In this document: one piece after another, positions 1 through 8,885 of the stretch
Layout: every line of letters begins with the position of its first letter
Position numbering within the stretch: position 1 is the stretch's first letter
DNA from: JAEYKI01 sp036679405
GTDB taxonomy: Bacteria > Bacillota > Clostridia > Christensenellales > Christensenellaceae
Length of the DNA: 64,000 nt
Direction: 5' to 3'
Assembly (NCBI GenBank): GCA_036679405.1
Contig: JAVBVZ010000004.1
Location: forward strand, 62,001-126,000
Notes under the pieces: generated by a model
What the model saw: the letters and a program-made list of their open reading frames with translations, nothing else
What the model was told of the DNA's origin: nothing
The model's database searches: none
Program-made: the position numbers and the translations under genes

Positions 1-2
1 GT

Positions 3-1613
3 TACAGTGTCGGTATTGTTGCACAGCCGGACTGGCACGAAACGAAAGATTTTATGCGCTTTGGAAGGCCCAGACTGGGCTTTTTGGTGAGCGCAGGAAA
101 TATGGACAGTATGGTAAATCTTTATACTGCCGCTAAAAAGCCGCGCAAGAGTGACGCGTATTCGCCGGGCGGGAAAACCGGGCTTAGGCCAAAGAGAGCC
201 TCGATTGTTTACACAAACAGAATTCGGGAAGCGTATGGGGATGTTCCGGTGATATTGGGCGGCATTGAAGCCAGCCTGCGCCGCTTCTCTCATTATGATT
301 ATTGGGACGATACGGTGAGACAGAGCATTCTGGCAGACAGCGGAGCTGATATCTTAGTGTACGGAATGGGAGAAAATCCTGTGCTGGAGATTGCGGAAGC
401 GCTTTCATCCGGCATAAAGGTGTCGGACATTATTTATATCACAGGAACGGCTTATACATCAAGAGATTTGTGCCGATCCTATGAAGCTGTCGAAATTCCT
501 TCCTTCAAAGAGGTAAACCAAAGCAAAAAAAAGTATTGCGATGCTTATTTAATACAGGCAGACAAGCGCGATGTTCCGGTTGCGCAGATGCAGCGTGACT
601 TTTATGTGGTACAAAATCCGCCCGCAGAAGCCCTGTCACAAGATCAAATGGACAGAATTTACGGAATGGATTTCAGCTATCAGGCACACCCTTCCTATCG
701 GGAAAAGATACCTGCCCTGGAAGAAGTAAAATTCTCAATTACTTCTCAACGTGGATGTCTGGGAGGCTGTGCATACTGTTCGCTTTATTTTCATCAGGGA
801 AAAAGCATACAGAACCGCAGCGGACAAAGTATTTTAGGCGAAGCAAAAAAAATGACGCAAATGCGTGACTTTAAGGGGTACATCCATGATGTGGGCGGAC
901 CGACGGCAAATTTTTACGGTGCGCGCTGTACCCGGCTAAACGGTCCCTGCACCAGCCGAAGGTGCCTGGTTCCACAAAAATGCAGATATTTGCGGGTCAG
1001 TCATGGAGAATACGTGGATGTCCTAAAGAAACTGCGGGAGTTGCCAAAGGTAAAAAAAGTTTTTATCCGTTCGGGAATACGGTACGATTACGCGTTGCTG
1101 GACAACGACACCTTTTTGCATGAATTGGCCGCTCATCACGTAAGCGGTCAATTAAAATTGGCGCCGGAACATGTGTCTCATGAGGTGCTTGCATTAATGG
1201 GCAAGCCGGATATGAGCGTTTACAAAAAATTTGAAAGCAAGTTTAATACCGCTTCAAAGCGTTTAAAATTAAAACAGTACATTCTCCCGTATTTTATGTC
1301 TTCTCATCCGGGGTGCACCTTGGCTCATGCGGTTGAACTGGCGGAATATATGCGTGATACGGGCTTTTCTCCCAAGCAGGTACAGGACTTTTATCCGACG
1401 CCCGGGACGGAGGCTACCTGCATGTATTATACCGGGATGGACCCGAGGAGCAAAAAGCCGGTATATGTTGCCAGAAGCGCAGAAGAAAAGCGGATGCAGC
1501 GGGCATTGCTGCAATACCGAAAACCCCAAAACAGGAAGCTGGTTTTAAAGGCTCTGAAAGCGGCGGGCAGGGAAGATTTAATTGGAAGAGAAAAGCGCTG
1601 TTTAGTGGACTGA
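3..1613 (+). CDS. YgiQ family radical SAM protein (5' end cut by window edge)
   Basis: The reading frame is already open at base 3 and encodes the YgiQ-typical VGIVAQPDW stretch ahead of the first internal ATG at 54, so the gene starts outside the window and the ATG is not its start. The radical SAM cluster motif is visible as GCLGGCAYC (C-x3-C-x2-C), and the N-terminal part carries family-typical blocks such as AGNMDSM and VILGGIEASLRR. Members are probably Fe-S/SAM enzymes, but their reaction is not established. The gene ends just before the tig promoter and looks independent of the protease genes that follow. Confidence 0.93.
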   Translation, partial: YSVGIVAQPDWHETKDFMRFGRPRLGFLVSAGNMDSMVNLYTAAKKPRKSDAYSPGGKTGLRPKRASIVYTNRIREAYGDVPVILGGIEASLRRFSHYDYWDDTVRQSILADSGADILVYGMGENPVLEIAEALSSGIKVSDIIYITGTAYTSRDLCRSYEAVEIPSFKEVNQSKKKYCDAYLIQADKRDVPVAQMQRDFYVVQNPPAEALSQDQMDRIYGMDFSYQAHPSYREKIPALEEVKFSITSQRGCLGGCAYCSLYFHQGKSIQNRSGQSILGEAKKMTQMRDFKGYIHDVGGPTANFYGARCTRLNGPCTSRRCLVPQKCRYLRVSHGEYVDVLKKLRELPKVKKVFIRSGIRYDYALLDNDTFLHELAAHHVSGQLKLAPEHVSHEVLALMGKPDMSVYKKFESKFNTASKRLKLKQYILPYFMSSHPGCTLAHAVELAEYMRDTGFSPKQVQDFYPTPGTEATCMYYTGMDPRSKKPVYVARSAEEKRMQRALLQYRKPQNRKLVLKALKAAGREDLIGREKRCLVD

Positions 1614-1619
1614 TTAATA

Positions 1620-1648
1620 TTGCATAAGGGTTTGCCTTATGTTATACT
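1620..1648 (+). promoter_or_regulatory. Putative sigma-A promoter of tig with inverted repeat in the spacer
   Basis: TTGCAT (1620-1625), a 17-base spacer and TATACT (1643-1648) precede tig. A perfect 7-bp inverted repeat, CATAAGG/CCTTATG (1623-1629 and 1635-1641, 5-base loop), sits almost wholly in the spacer. It could be an operator or a weak end signal for the upstream gene. It does not resemble CIRCE or a CtsR box. Confidence 0.6.
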
Positions 1649-1692
1649 CAAGATTGGTGCTTTGTACCGGAAAACGATTAGGAGGAACATTG

Positions 1693-3069
1693 ATGACGAG
1701 CAAACTTGAATTACTGGGGAACAACAAGGCGAAATTGGAGATAGAAGTTAGCCCGGAAGACTTTAACGAAGGAATGCAAACGGCGTATAAGAAAATACGC
1801 GGAAAATACAGTGTGCCAGGATTCCGGAAGGGCAAGGCGCCGAAGGTAATGATAGAAAACCATTATGGTGAAGGTGTTTTTTATGAAGAAGCCTTTGAAG
1901 CGGTTTTTCCGGAGGCTTTTGACGGAGCGGTGGAAGAACATAAATTAGAGGTCGTTTCCAGGCCGGATATTGATATTTTGAAAATCGGCAAGGCTGAAGG
2001 ACTTTTGTTTACGGCGGAAGTATTTTTGAAACCCGAGGTAAAACTGGGGAAATATAAAGGTGTTGAAATCACCAAAAAAGAAGCCAAAATAACGGCGAAA
2101 GAAGTCAATGCGGAACTGGAAAAAATCAGAGAGCAGAATGTGCGCTGGGTAGAAGTGGACCGCCCGGCAGAGATGGGCGATACGGTTGTCATGGATTATT
2201 CCGGCTCGGTTGACGGTGTAAAGTTTGACGGAGGCACCGCCGAGGGCCAGACGCTTGAACTGGGCTCCAACCGCTTTATTCCGGGATTCGAAGAACAGGT
2301 TGCGGGCATGAAGCCGGGCGAAAGCAGGGATATTACAGTAAAATTTCCAAAGGAATATCCGGTGCCCGAATTGGCAGACAAGGATGCGGTGTTTGCTATT
2401 AACCTTATCAGTGTAAAAGAGAAGGAACTTCCCGAACTGAATGATGAATTTGCGCAGGATGTTTCTGATTTTGATACAGTGGCCGACTACAAAAAAGATA
2501 TAAAGAAAAATCTTCAAAAGTCGGCGGAAGACAAAGCAAAATCTGAGATGGAAGACGAACTTTTGGGGAAAATTGTGGATGCCTCAAGCGTAGAGATTCC
2601 GTTGCCTATGATTGAAGCGCAGACAAATTATCAGATTCAGCAGATGTCCTATCAACTGATGTACCAGGGAATGAAGATAGATGATTATCTGAAATATATT
2701 GGCAAAACGATGGATGACCTGCGTGCAGATTATGCAGAAGGCTCTGAAAAGCAGGTAAAAATGCGCCTGTGTATTGAAGCGATGATCAAAGCGGAGAAAA
2801 TTGAAGCGAGCGAAGAGGAGTTTGAAGCGTACGTTGCCAAGATGGCAGAGGGCGCAGACAAGACGCCGGAAGAATATAAAAAGCTCATTTCGCCCGAGGA
2901 TTTGGATTATTACAGGGAAAGGGTGCGCGTGGACAAGCTTTTCGATCTGTTGATGGAAAAAGCGGTTATGACCGAAGCGGCCCCCGCGAAGAAAACGCAA
3001 AAATCGCCTGCAAAAAAAGCTGCCGGCGAAAGCAAGAAGAAAACCACAAAACAAGAAGAGAACAAGTAG
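1693..3069 (+). CDS. tig: Trigger factor, ribosome-associated chaperone and prolyl isomerase
   Basis: Trigger factor docks at the ribosomal exit tunnel and helps nascent chains fold. The 458-residue protein has the ribosome-docking signature GFRKGKAP (about residues 43-50), a central FKBP-type isomerase domain (about 155-245, with MDYSG and FIPGFEEQ) and the helical C-terminal chaperone arms. It ends in a lysine/alanine-rich tail of about 30 residues. The start is ATG 1693, because AGGAGG (1680-1685) lies 7 bases upstream; an ORF from 1639 would run through the promoter. It heads the tig-clpP-clpX-lon-engB gene run. Confidence 0.97.
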   Translation: MTSKLELLGNNKAKLEIEVSPEDFNEGMQTAYKKIRGKYSVPGFRKGKAPKVMIENHYGEGVFYEEAFEAVFPEAFDGAVEEHKLEVVSRPDIDILKIGKAEGLLFTAEVFLKPEVKLGKYKGVEITKKEAKITAKEVNAELEKIREQNVRWVEVDRPAEMGDTVVMDYSGSVDGVKFDGGTAEGQTLELGSNRFIPGFEEQVAGMKPGESRDITVKFPKEYPVPELADKDAVFAINLISVKEKELPELNDEFAQDVSDFDTVADYKKDIKKNLQKSAEDKAKSEMEDELLGKIVDASSVEIPLPMIEAQTNYQIQQMSYQLMYQGMKIDDYLKYIGKTMDDLRADYAEGSEKQVKMRLCIEAMIKAEKIEASEEEFEAYVAKMAEGADKTPEEYKKLISPEDLDYYRERVRVDKLFDLLMEKAVMTEAAPAKKTQKSPAKKAAGESKKKTTKQEENK

Positions 3070-3111
3070 CGGGAAAAACCGCATAGAAGTAAAGAAACGG
3101 AGGCATTCCAG

Positions 3112-3696
3112 ATGAGCTTGGTTCCAATTGTAGTAGAACAGACGAACCGGGGAGAACGGTCATATGACATATTTTCCCGGCTTTTAAAAGACAGAATAAT
3201 TTTTTTAACGGGAGAGATTGACGATGTAGCTGCCAATTTGGTGGTTGCGCAAATGATTTTTTTGGAGGCGGAAGATCCGGACAAGGACATCTTTTTATAT
3301 ATAAACAGTCCGGGAGGCTCCATTACCGCCGGTATGGCGATATATGATACAATGCAGTATATTAAATGTGATGTGAATACAATCTGTATTGGTATGGCGG
3401 CGTCCATGGGAGCATTTCTGTTGACTGCCGGTGTGAAAGGAAAACGCAAGGCGCTGCCCAACAGCGAAGTGATGATCCATCAGCCGCTGGGGGGAACGCA
3501 GGGCCAGGCGACGGATATCGCGATTCATGCGCAACGGATTATCAATATCAAAGATAATATCAATAGAATTTTGAGCGAGCGTACCGGACAGTCGCTTGAT
3601 CGTATTCAAAAAGATGTGGAACGGGATTATTTCATGACGGCGAAAGAGGCTTTGGAATACGGTATTATTGACGAGATATTCGAACCGAAGCGGTAA
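3112..3696 (+). CDS. clpP: ATP-dependent Clp protease proteolytic subunit
   Basis: Serine peptidase that forms the two-ring degradation chamber served by ClpX and other Clp ATPases in the cytoplasm. The 194-residue protein has the catalytic triad Ser98 (GMAASMGAF), His123 (MIHQPLGG) and Asp172 (ERDYFM), and the oligomerisation/substrate loop NSPGGS at 65-70. The length matches the family. GGAGG precedes the ATG. It lies 42 bases after tig and 16 bases before clpX, the usual order in Bacillota, so the three genes are probably co-transcribed. Confidence 0.98.
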   Translation: MSLVPIVVEQTNRGERSYDIFSRLLKDRIIFLTGEIDDVAANLVVAQMIFLEAEDPDKDIFLYINSPGGSITAGMAIYDTMQYIKCDVNTICIGMAASMGAFLLTAGVKGKRKALPNSEVMIHQPLGGTQGQATDIAIHAQRIINIKDNINRILSERTGQSLDRIQKDVERDYFMTAKEALEYGIIDEIFEPKR

Positions 3697-3712
3697 ACTT
3701 TTGAGGTGAAGT

Positions 3713-4993
3713 ATGTATAAAGAATTTGACGACGGCACAAAGCAGCTGAAATGCTCTTTTTGCAGCAAAACGCAAGATCAGGTGAAACGCCTGATTGCGG
3801 GGCCGGGCGTATATATTTGTGACGAATGTGTGGAACTCTGCAAAGAGATTATAGAAGAAGACTATGTCTCTCCCAAACCTTATGAGGATGAGGAGATTCC
3901 GAAGCCTGCGCAGATTGCCAGTGCATTGGACGAATATGTGATTGGTCAGGACAAGGCGAAAAAGAATTTAGCGGTTGCCGTATATAACCATTATAAAAGA
4001 ATAAATGCAAAGTTGGATGACGAAACCGAGATCCAAAAGAGCAATATACTGATGTTGGGCCCGACCGGTTGCGGGAAAACGCTGCTGGCGCAGACTTTGG
4101 CCAAAATATTAAATGTACCTTTTGCGATTGCCGATGCGACCTCTTTGACCGAAGCCGGTTATGTGGGCGAAGATGTGGAAAATATTCTTCTGAAGCTTAT
4201 ACAGGCGGCAGATTATGACATTGAACGCGCGCAGAAGGGGATTATCTATATTGACGAGATCGATAAAATTGCGCGTAAAAGCGAAAACCCTTCTATTACC
4301 CGGGACGTTTCGGGAGAAGGCGTGCAGCAGGCGCTTTTAAAAATATTGGAAGGAACCGTGGCCAGCGTTCCGCCGCAGGGAGGCAGAAAACATCCGCATC
4401 AGGAATTTTTGCAAATCGATACCACCGATATCCTCTTTATATGCGGGGGTGCTTTCAACGGTCTTGAGACAATCATAGAAAACCGCGTAGGCAAAAAAAC
4501 CATGGGATTCGGTGCCGATATCAAGAGCAAAACGGAAAAAGATATGGGCGAATTGTTTGAGCAAATATTACCTGAAGATCTTATGAAGTTCGGCTTGATT
4601 CCTGAATTTGTAGGCAGGGTGCCTGTGATTGCGACTCTGCATTCTCTTGATGAGGCCGCTTTGGTTGAGATATTAACAAAACCCAAAAACGCCCTGACCA
4701 AACAGTTTACAAAGTTGTTTGAGATGGACGGCGTGGAATTGGAATTTGAAGGTGAAGCGCTGGATGCGATTGCCAAGCTTGCAATCGAACGCAGCACGGG
4801 TGCCAGAGGGCTTAGGGCAATCGTTGAATCCGCAATGATGGACATTATGTATGATATACCAGGCAGAACGGATGTCCTAAAATGTGTAATTACAAAAGAT
4901 ACCATCAAAAACAGCAAACCGATGTTGGTGGTGGGGGACACTAAAAAGGCCCTGGATGCTCCAAAAACAAAAAAGACAGAGACAGCATCCTAA
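3713..4993 (+). CDS. clpX: ATP-dependent Clp protease ATP-binding subunit ClpX
   Basis: AAA+ unfoldase that recognises tagged or native substrates and threads them into ClpP. The 426-residue protein has an N-terminal C4 zinc finger (Cys14, Cys17, Cys36, Cys39), Walker A GPTGCGKT (116-123), Walker B IIYIDEID, and the GYVG pore loop. A short charged tail follows the C-terminal domain. It starts at an ATG behind GAGGTGAAGT, 16 bases after clpP, which suggests stoichiometric co-expression with the protease. Confidence 0.98.
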   Translation: MYKEFDDGTKQLKCSFCSKTQDQVKRLIAGPGVYICDECVELCKEIIEEDYVSPKPYEDEEIPKPAQIASALDEYVIGQDKAKKNLAVAVYNHYKRINAKLDDETEIQKSNILMLGPTGCGKTLLAQTLAKILNVPFAIADATSLTEAGYVGEDVENILLKLIQAADYDIERAQKGIIYIDEIDKIARKSENPSITRDVSGEGVQQALLKILEGTVASVPPQGGRKHPHQEFLQIDTTDILFICGGAFNGLETIIENRVGKKTMGFGADIKSKTEKDMGELFEQILPEDLMKFGLIPEFVGRVPVIATLHSLDEAALVEILTKPKNALTKQFTKLFEMDGVELEFEGEALDAIAKLAIERSTGARGLRAIVESAMMDIMYDIPGRTDVLKCVITKDTIKNSKPMLVVGDTKKALDAPKTKKTETAS

Positions 4994-5004
4994 AAACAAT
5001 TACG

Positions 5005-5028
5005 GCGCCGGGCAATACCGGCGCTTTT
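5005..5028 (+). terminator. Weak intrinsic terminator or attenuator between clpX and lon
   Basis: GCGCCGG (5005-5011) pairs perfectly with CCGGCGC (5018-5024) around a 6-base loop and is followed by only four T residues. The short T-run suggests partial termination that would reduce lon relative to clpPX. Confidence 0.6.
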
Positions 5029-5054
5029 CACAATTGCGATGGAGGAAATGCGAA

Positions 5055-7403
5055 TTGGATAAGAAAATGGTGCTGCCCATGGTGGCATTAAGAGGACTTG
5101 TCATATTCCCGTATATGGTTCTTCATTTTGACGTAGGACGGGAAAAGTCTATAGAAGCACTGGAAAACTGCATGGAAAACGGCCAGGATATTTTTTTGGT
5201 TGCGCAGAAAGATATGAAAACGGAAGATCCTGCTCCGGATGATATTTATGAGGTGGGCACAGTTTCCCGGGTGAAGCAGGTTTTAAAATTGCCCGGCGAT
5301 AATATCCGCGTACTGGTGGAAGGACTGCAACGTGCGAAAATAACAGAATATAAGCAGTCGGCCCCTTTTTTTGAGGTTGAAATCGAGGCTTTTGATGCGG
5401 AGGAGTCTTCTGAGAACAATATTGTCAAAGAAGCGTATATGCGCAGAATCTACGATATGTTTGAAAAATTTGCAGGATATGGCTCGCGTATGTCCGGTGA
5501 AACACTTATGACCATAGGGGATATCAAACAGGCCGGAAAATTTGCAGATCTGGTTGCTTCCAATGTTGTGATTAAAATGGAAGACAAACAGGCGGTGCTG
5601 GAATGCGTGAATGAGCTTGAACGCCTTAAAAAAGTGATGCAGATCCTATCCAGAGAGATTGAAATTCTGGAAATCGATAAAGAGATTTCCGCAAATGTAA
5701 AGCAGCAGGTTGATAAATCACAACGGGAATATTTTTTACGGGAACAATTGAAAGCGATTCAAAAAGAATTGGGCGAAACGGAAAACGATATCTCGGATAT
5801 AGATGAAATCAAACAAAAGATCAAATCCCTGCCTTTGACCGAAGAAGCGCGGGAAAAGGCAGAAAAAGAACTCTCACGGCTTGCCAAGATGCCGCACGGG
5901 ACACCGGAAACCAGTGTGTCCAGAAATTATCTGGATTGGATTGTCAGTCTGCCCTGGGGCGTATATACCGAAGACAACCTTGACCTTGATCATGTGCGTG
6001 CCGTATTGGATGAAGATCACTATGGGCTTGATAAAGTCAAAGACCGTGTGATTGAATTTTTGGCTGTGCGTAAGCTGAAAGACAGCATGAAAGGTCCTAT
6101 TATTTGTTTTGCAGGCCCTCCCGGTGTAGGGAAAACTTCTATTGCACGCTCAATTGCGCGTGCTACAGGTAAAAAATTTGTCCGAATGTCTCTTGGCGGC
6201 GTCCGTGATGAAGCGGAGATACGCGGACACAGGCGAACGTATATTGGCGCGGTGCCGGGGAGGATCATTTCTTCTATTAAACAGGCAGGTTCTATGAATC
6301 CGCTTTTCTTATTTGATGAGATTGATAAAATGTCCAATGATTTCAGAGGTGACCCGGCTTCTGCAATGCTTGAAGTGTTGGATCCGGAGATCAATAATAC
6401 ATTTGCAGATCATTACCTGGATATGGGTTTTGATCTTTCAAAGGTGATGTTTATTACAACGGCCAACGATGTGGACGCCATACCGGAGCCGCTGTATGAC
6501 CGCATGGAAATTATTTACATAAACAGCTATACGGATGTTGAAAAATTGAATATTGCAAAGATTCACTTGATCAAAAAACAGGCTGAAGAGCATGGGCTGG
6601 CTACAGAAGCGGTCAAAATACCCGACGGGGTGATTATGGACATCATCCATAAATATACCGCAGAAGCGGGTGTGAGGAGCCTGGAGAGGCAAATTGCTGC
6701 CATTATGCGTAAGGCTGCAACACAGATTGTCAAAAATAATGTCAAAACCGTGGTCGTTACCCGCAAAAATCTGAAAAGCTTTTTAGGCTTGCCCAAAAGA
6801 ACGGAATCGGATGTGTTAAAGGTGGATACCGTGGGTGTTGTGACCGGTCTCGCGTGGACGTCCGTCGGCGGACAGACGCTGGCGGTGGAAGTATCCGCAA
6901 TGGAGGGCACGGGCAAACTGGAATTGACCGGCCAGCTTGGAGATGTCATGAAAGAATCTGCAAAAGCCGGATTCAGTTTGGTGCGTTCACTTGCAGACGA
7001 GTATGGAATTCCTAAAGATATTAATGAGAAATTGGATATTCACATCCATCTTCCCGAAGGAGCAATTCCGAAAGACGGACCTTCGGCAGGGGTAACCATG
7101 GTTACGGCAATGGTATCAGCCCTGACGGGAATGCCTGTGCGTTGTGATATTGCGATGACCGGTGAGATCACCCTGACCGGACGGGTTTTAAAAATAGGCG
7201 GACTGAAGGAAAAATCGCTTGCGGCGCTGCGTGCGGGAATACGTAATATTATTTTGCCCGAAGCAAATAAGCCGGACATTGAGGAACTGCCTGAGAACGT
7301 ACGGAGAAAACTGACGTTCCATTATGTAAGCAACATACGGCAGGTTCTTGAAATAGCACTTAAAAAAGAGCCGCATGAAAGCTGTACGGCCCGGGCCATA
7401 TAG
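5055..7403 (+). CDS. lon: ATP-dependent Lon protease
   Basis: Cytoplasmic AAA+ serine protease that degrades misfolded and regulatory proteins. The 782-residue product has the N-terminal Lon substrate-binding domain, a coiled-coil linker, Walker A GPPGVGKT (about 354-361), Walker B LFDEIDK, and the protease domain with the Ser677/Lys720 dyad (PKDGPSAG and GGLKEK). The start is TTG 5055, with GGAGG (5041-5045) 9 bases upstream. The first ATG (5067) is too far from this site, and an upstream extension from 4956 would overlap the end of clpX and the terminator. Confidence 0.97.
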   Translation: MDKKMVLPMVALRGLVIFPYMVLHFDVGREKSIEALENCMENGQDIFLVAQKDMKTEDPAPDDIYEVGTVSRVKQVLKLPGDNIRVLVEGLQRAKITEYKQSAPFFEVEIEAFDAEESSENNIVKEAYMRRIYDMFEKFAGYGSRMSGETLMTIGDIKQAGKFADLVASNVVIKMEDKQAVLECVNELERLKKVMQILSREIEILEIDKEISANVKQQVDKSQREYFLREQLKAIQKELGETENDISDIDEIKQKIKSLPLTEEAREKAEKELSRLAKMPHGTPETSVSRNYLDWIVSLPWGVYTEDNLDLDHVRAVLDEDHYGLDKVKDRVIEFLAVRKLKDSMKGPIICFAGPPGVGKTSIARSIARATGKKFVRMSLGGVRDEAEIRGHRRTYIGAVPGRIISSIKQAGSMNPLFLFDEIDKMSNDFRGDPASAMLEVLDPEINNTFADHYLDMGFDLSKVMFITTANDVDAIPEPLYDRMEIIYINSYTDVEKLNIAKIHLIKKQAEEHGLATEAVKIPDGVIMDIIHKYTAEAGVRSLERQIAAIMRKAATQIVKNNVKTVVVTRKNLKSFLGLPKRTESDVLKVDTVGVVTGLAWTSVGGQTLAVEVSAMEGTGKLELTGQLGDVMKESAKAGFSLVRSLADEYGIPKDINEKLDIHIHLPEGAIPKDGPSAGVTMVTAMVSALTGMPVRCDIAMTGEITLTGRVLKIGGLKEKSLAALRAGIRNIILPEANKPDIEELPENVRRKLTFHYVSNIRQVLEIALKKEPHESCTARAI

Positions 7404-7423
7404 TAAAGAGTTCCGGAGACGTT

Positions 7424-8005
7424 ATGATTATAAAAAATGCGGAATTTGTAACAAGTGTAAAAGATATTAAAGTCTATTTTAACGATGATTTGCCCGAAAT
7501 TGCAATTTCGGGCAAATCCAATGTTGGAAAGTCTTCTCTTATAAATTTTTTGGCAAATCAGACCCGGCTGGCTTATACCAGTAAGAAACCGGGCAAGACC
7601 CGGCTAATCAATTTTTTTAAGTTTAACCAGAGTTTTTATTTGGTGGACTTGCCGGGGTATGGTTTTTCCAGGGCCTCAAAAGAAGAAATGGCCTCCTGGA
7701 GCGGAATGGTGGAAGGATATCTGAAAGCTACCCGGCAATTAAAGCTGATCTTGGTTTTATTGGATATACGCCATGATCCTTCTCCGGACGATCTCAAGAT
7801 GGTTGAGTATGCTTCTTATTATGGAATCCCCTGTGCGTTGATTGCCACCAAGGCGGACAAAGTGGCAAAGTCCAAACGGAAAAACGCTTTGGCGCATATG
7901 CGTAAAGTTGTAGGCGGAGGGGAGTTTGATATGGCAGCCGTTTCTTCGCAGGCTCGTTTTGGCAGGGAAGAGCTGCTTTCCATTATGGAGAAATATTTAA
8001 TATGA
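7424..8005 (+). CDS. engB: Ribosome biogenesis GTPase EngB/YsxC
   Basis: TRAFAC-class GTPase needed for late assembly of the 50S subunit. The 193-residue protein shows G1 GKSNVGKSS (30-38), G2 region TSKKPGKTR, G3 DLPGYG and G4 TKAD. It is separated by 20 bases from lon and overlaps the next gene by 4 bases (ATGA), the position it holds after lon in many Bacillota. The start ATG follows CCGGAGACGTT. Confidence 0.96.
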   Translation: MIIKNAEFVTSVKDIKVYFNDDLPEIAISGKSNVGKSSLINFLANQTRLAYTSKKPGKTRLINFFKFNQSFYLVDLPGYGFSRASKEEMASWSGMVEGYLKATRQLKLILVLLDIRHDPSPDDLKMVEYASYYGIPCALIATKADKVAKSKRKNALAHMRKVVGGGEFDMAAVSSQARFGREELLSIMEKYLI

Positions 8006-8697
8006 ACATTTATGCAATATCCGACCTGCATCTTTCGTTTGCAAACCCAAAAGAAATGGATATTTTTGGGGAAAATTGGGAAGGGCATTTTGAAAAAATA
8101 AAAAGTGATTGGCAAAACAAAGTCGGCCCCGATGACTTTGTTTTGATTCCTGGGGATATCAGTTGGGCGATGCATCTTAGTGAAGCGCAGGCGGACTTGG
8201 ATGCAATCGGATTGCTTCCCGGCAAAAAGATTCTTTTAAAGGGGAATCATGATTTTTGGTGGTCTGCGCCTTCCCGTGTGCGGACGGTTCTTGCTGAAGG
8301 GATGTATATTCTACAGTACGACAGCCAAGAAGCCGGAGATTATGTTGTTTGCGGCACTCGGGGCTGGATACTGCCCGGAGATAAAAATTTTGCACAGCGG
8401 GATCAGACGGTTTATGAGCGTGAAAAGATACGGCTTCGCCTGTCTTTGGATTCGGCCATGGACCGCGCGAATGGAAGAGAACTGATCGTCATGATGCATT
8501 ATCCGCCGGTTTCGGCCTTGAAGGAGTGTTCCGAATTTGCGAAGATCATGGAGGAATACCCGGTCCGGCAAGTGGTTTTCGGACACATACACAATACTTC
8601 CCAAAACAAACAATATACCGATATCGAGGCCGGCGGCATAATATATAATCTTGTCTCCTGTGATTATCTTGACTTTAAACTGAAGCAAATCATCTAA
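8002..8697 (+). CDS. Calcineurin-like metallophosphoesterase
   Basis: Predicted phosphohydrolase of the COG1768 type; substrate unknown. The 231-residue protein has the metal-site motifs in order: SDLHL near the N-terminus, PGDISW, GNHDFWW, MHYPP and the terminal GHIHN. It overlaps engB by 4 bases, implying translational coupling. No signal peptide or membrane segment is seen, so it should act in the cytoplasm. The gene ends the tig-lon run; the next gene has its own upstream region. Confidence 0.9.
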   Translation: MNIYAISDLHLSFANPKEMDIFGENWEGHFEKIKSDWQNKVGPDDFVLIPGDISWAMHLSEAQADLDAIGLLPGKKILLKGNHDFWWSAPSRVRTVLAEGMYILQYDSQEAGDYVVCGTRGWILPGDKNFAQRDQTVYEREKIRLRLSLDSAMDRANGRELIVMMHYPPVSALKECSEFAKIMEEYPVRQVVFGHIHNTSQNKQYTDIEAGGIIYNLVSCDYLDFKLKQII

Positions 8698-8813
8698 GGA
8701 TAGGGCTTTGCAGAGCCTGCCGTTATTAAAAAGCGGATAATCTTAAAATTTTGACGCAACCCTTTCAAGGCAAAAGTTTATAAAGTAACTGGATTCTTCT
8801 CTGTGTAATAAAG

Positions 8814-8819
8814 TATAAT
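8814..8819 (+). promoter_or_regulatory. Possible -10 element (TATAAT) upstream of the PocR/AraC regulator
   Basis: A consensus TATAAT lies 67 bases before the regulator gene. No good -35 hexamer stands 16-18 bases upstream, so this may be an activator-dependent promoter. The rest of 8698-8885 shows no gene or strong hairpin. Confidence 0.4.
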
Positions 8820-8885
8820 AGTACAAGGAAGTACAAGAATTTGCAATCAAAAAAGGCAAAAAAGAGTTACTCTTATTATTGAAGT

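Noticed and set aside
1945..3084. Long minus-strand ORFs (190 and 166 codons) inside tig
   Set aside because: They lie antisense to a clear, conserved gene, have no ribosome binding site or domain, and show a composition dictated by the sense codons.
1614..3720. CtsR or CIRCE operators near tig/clpP/clpX
   Set aside because: No tandem GGTCAAA repeats and no TTAGCACTC-N9-GAGTGCTAA-like sequence was seen upstream of these genes.
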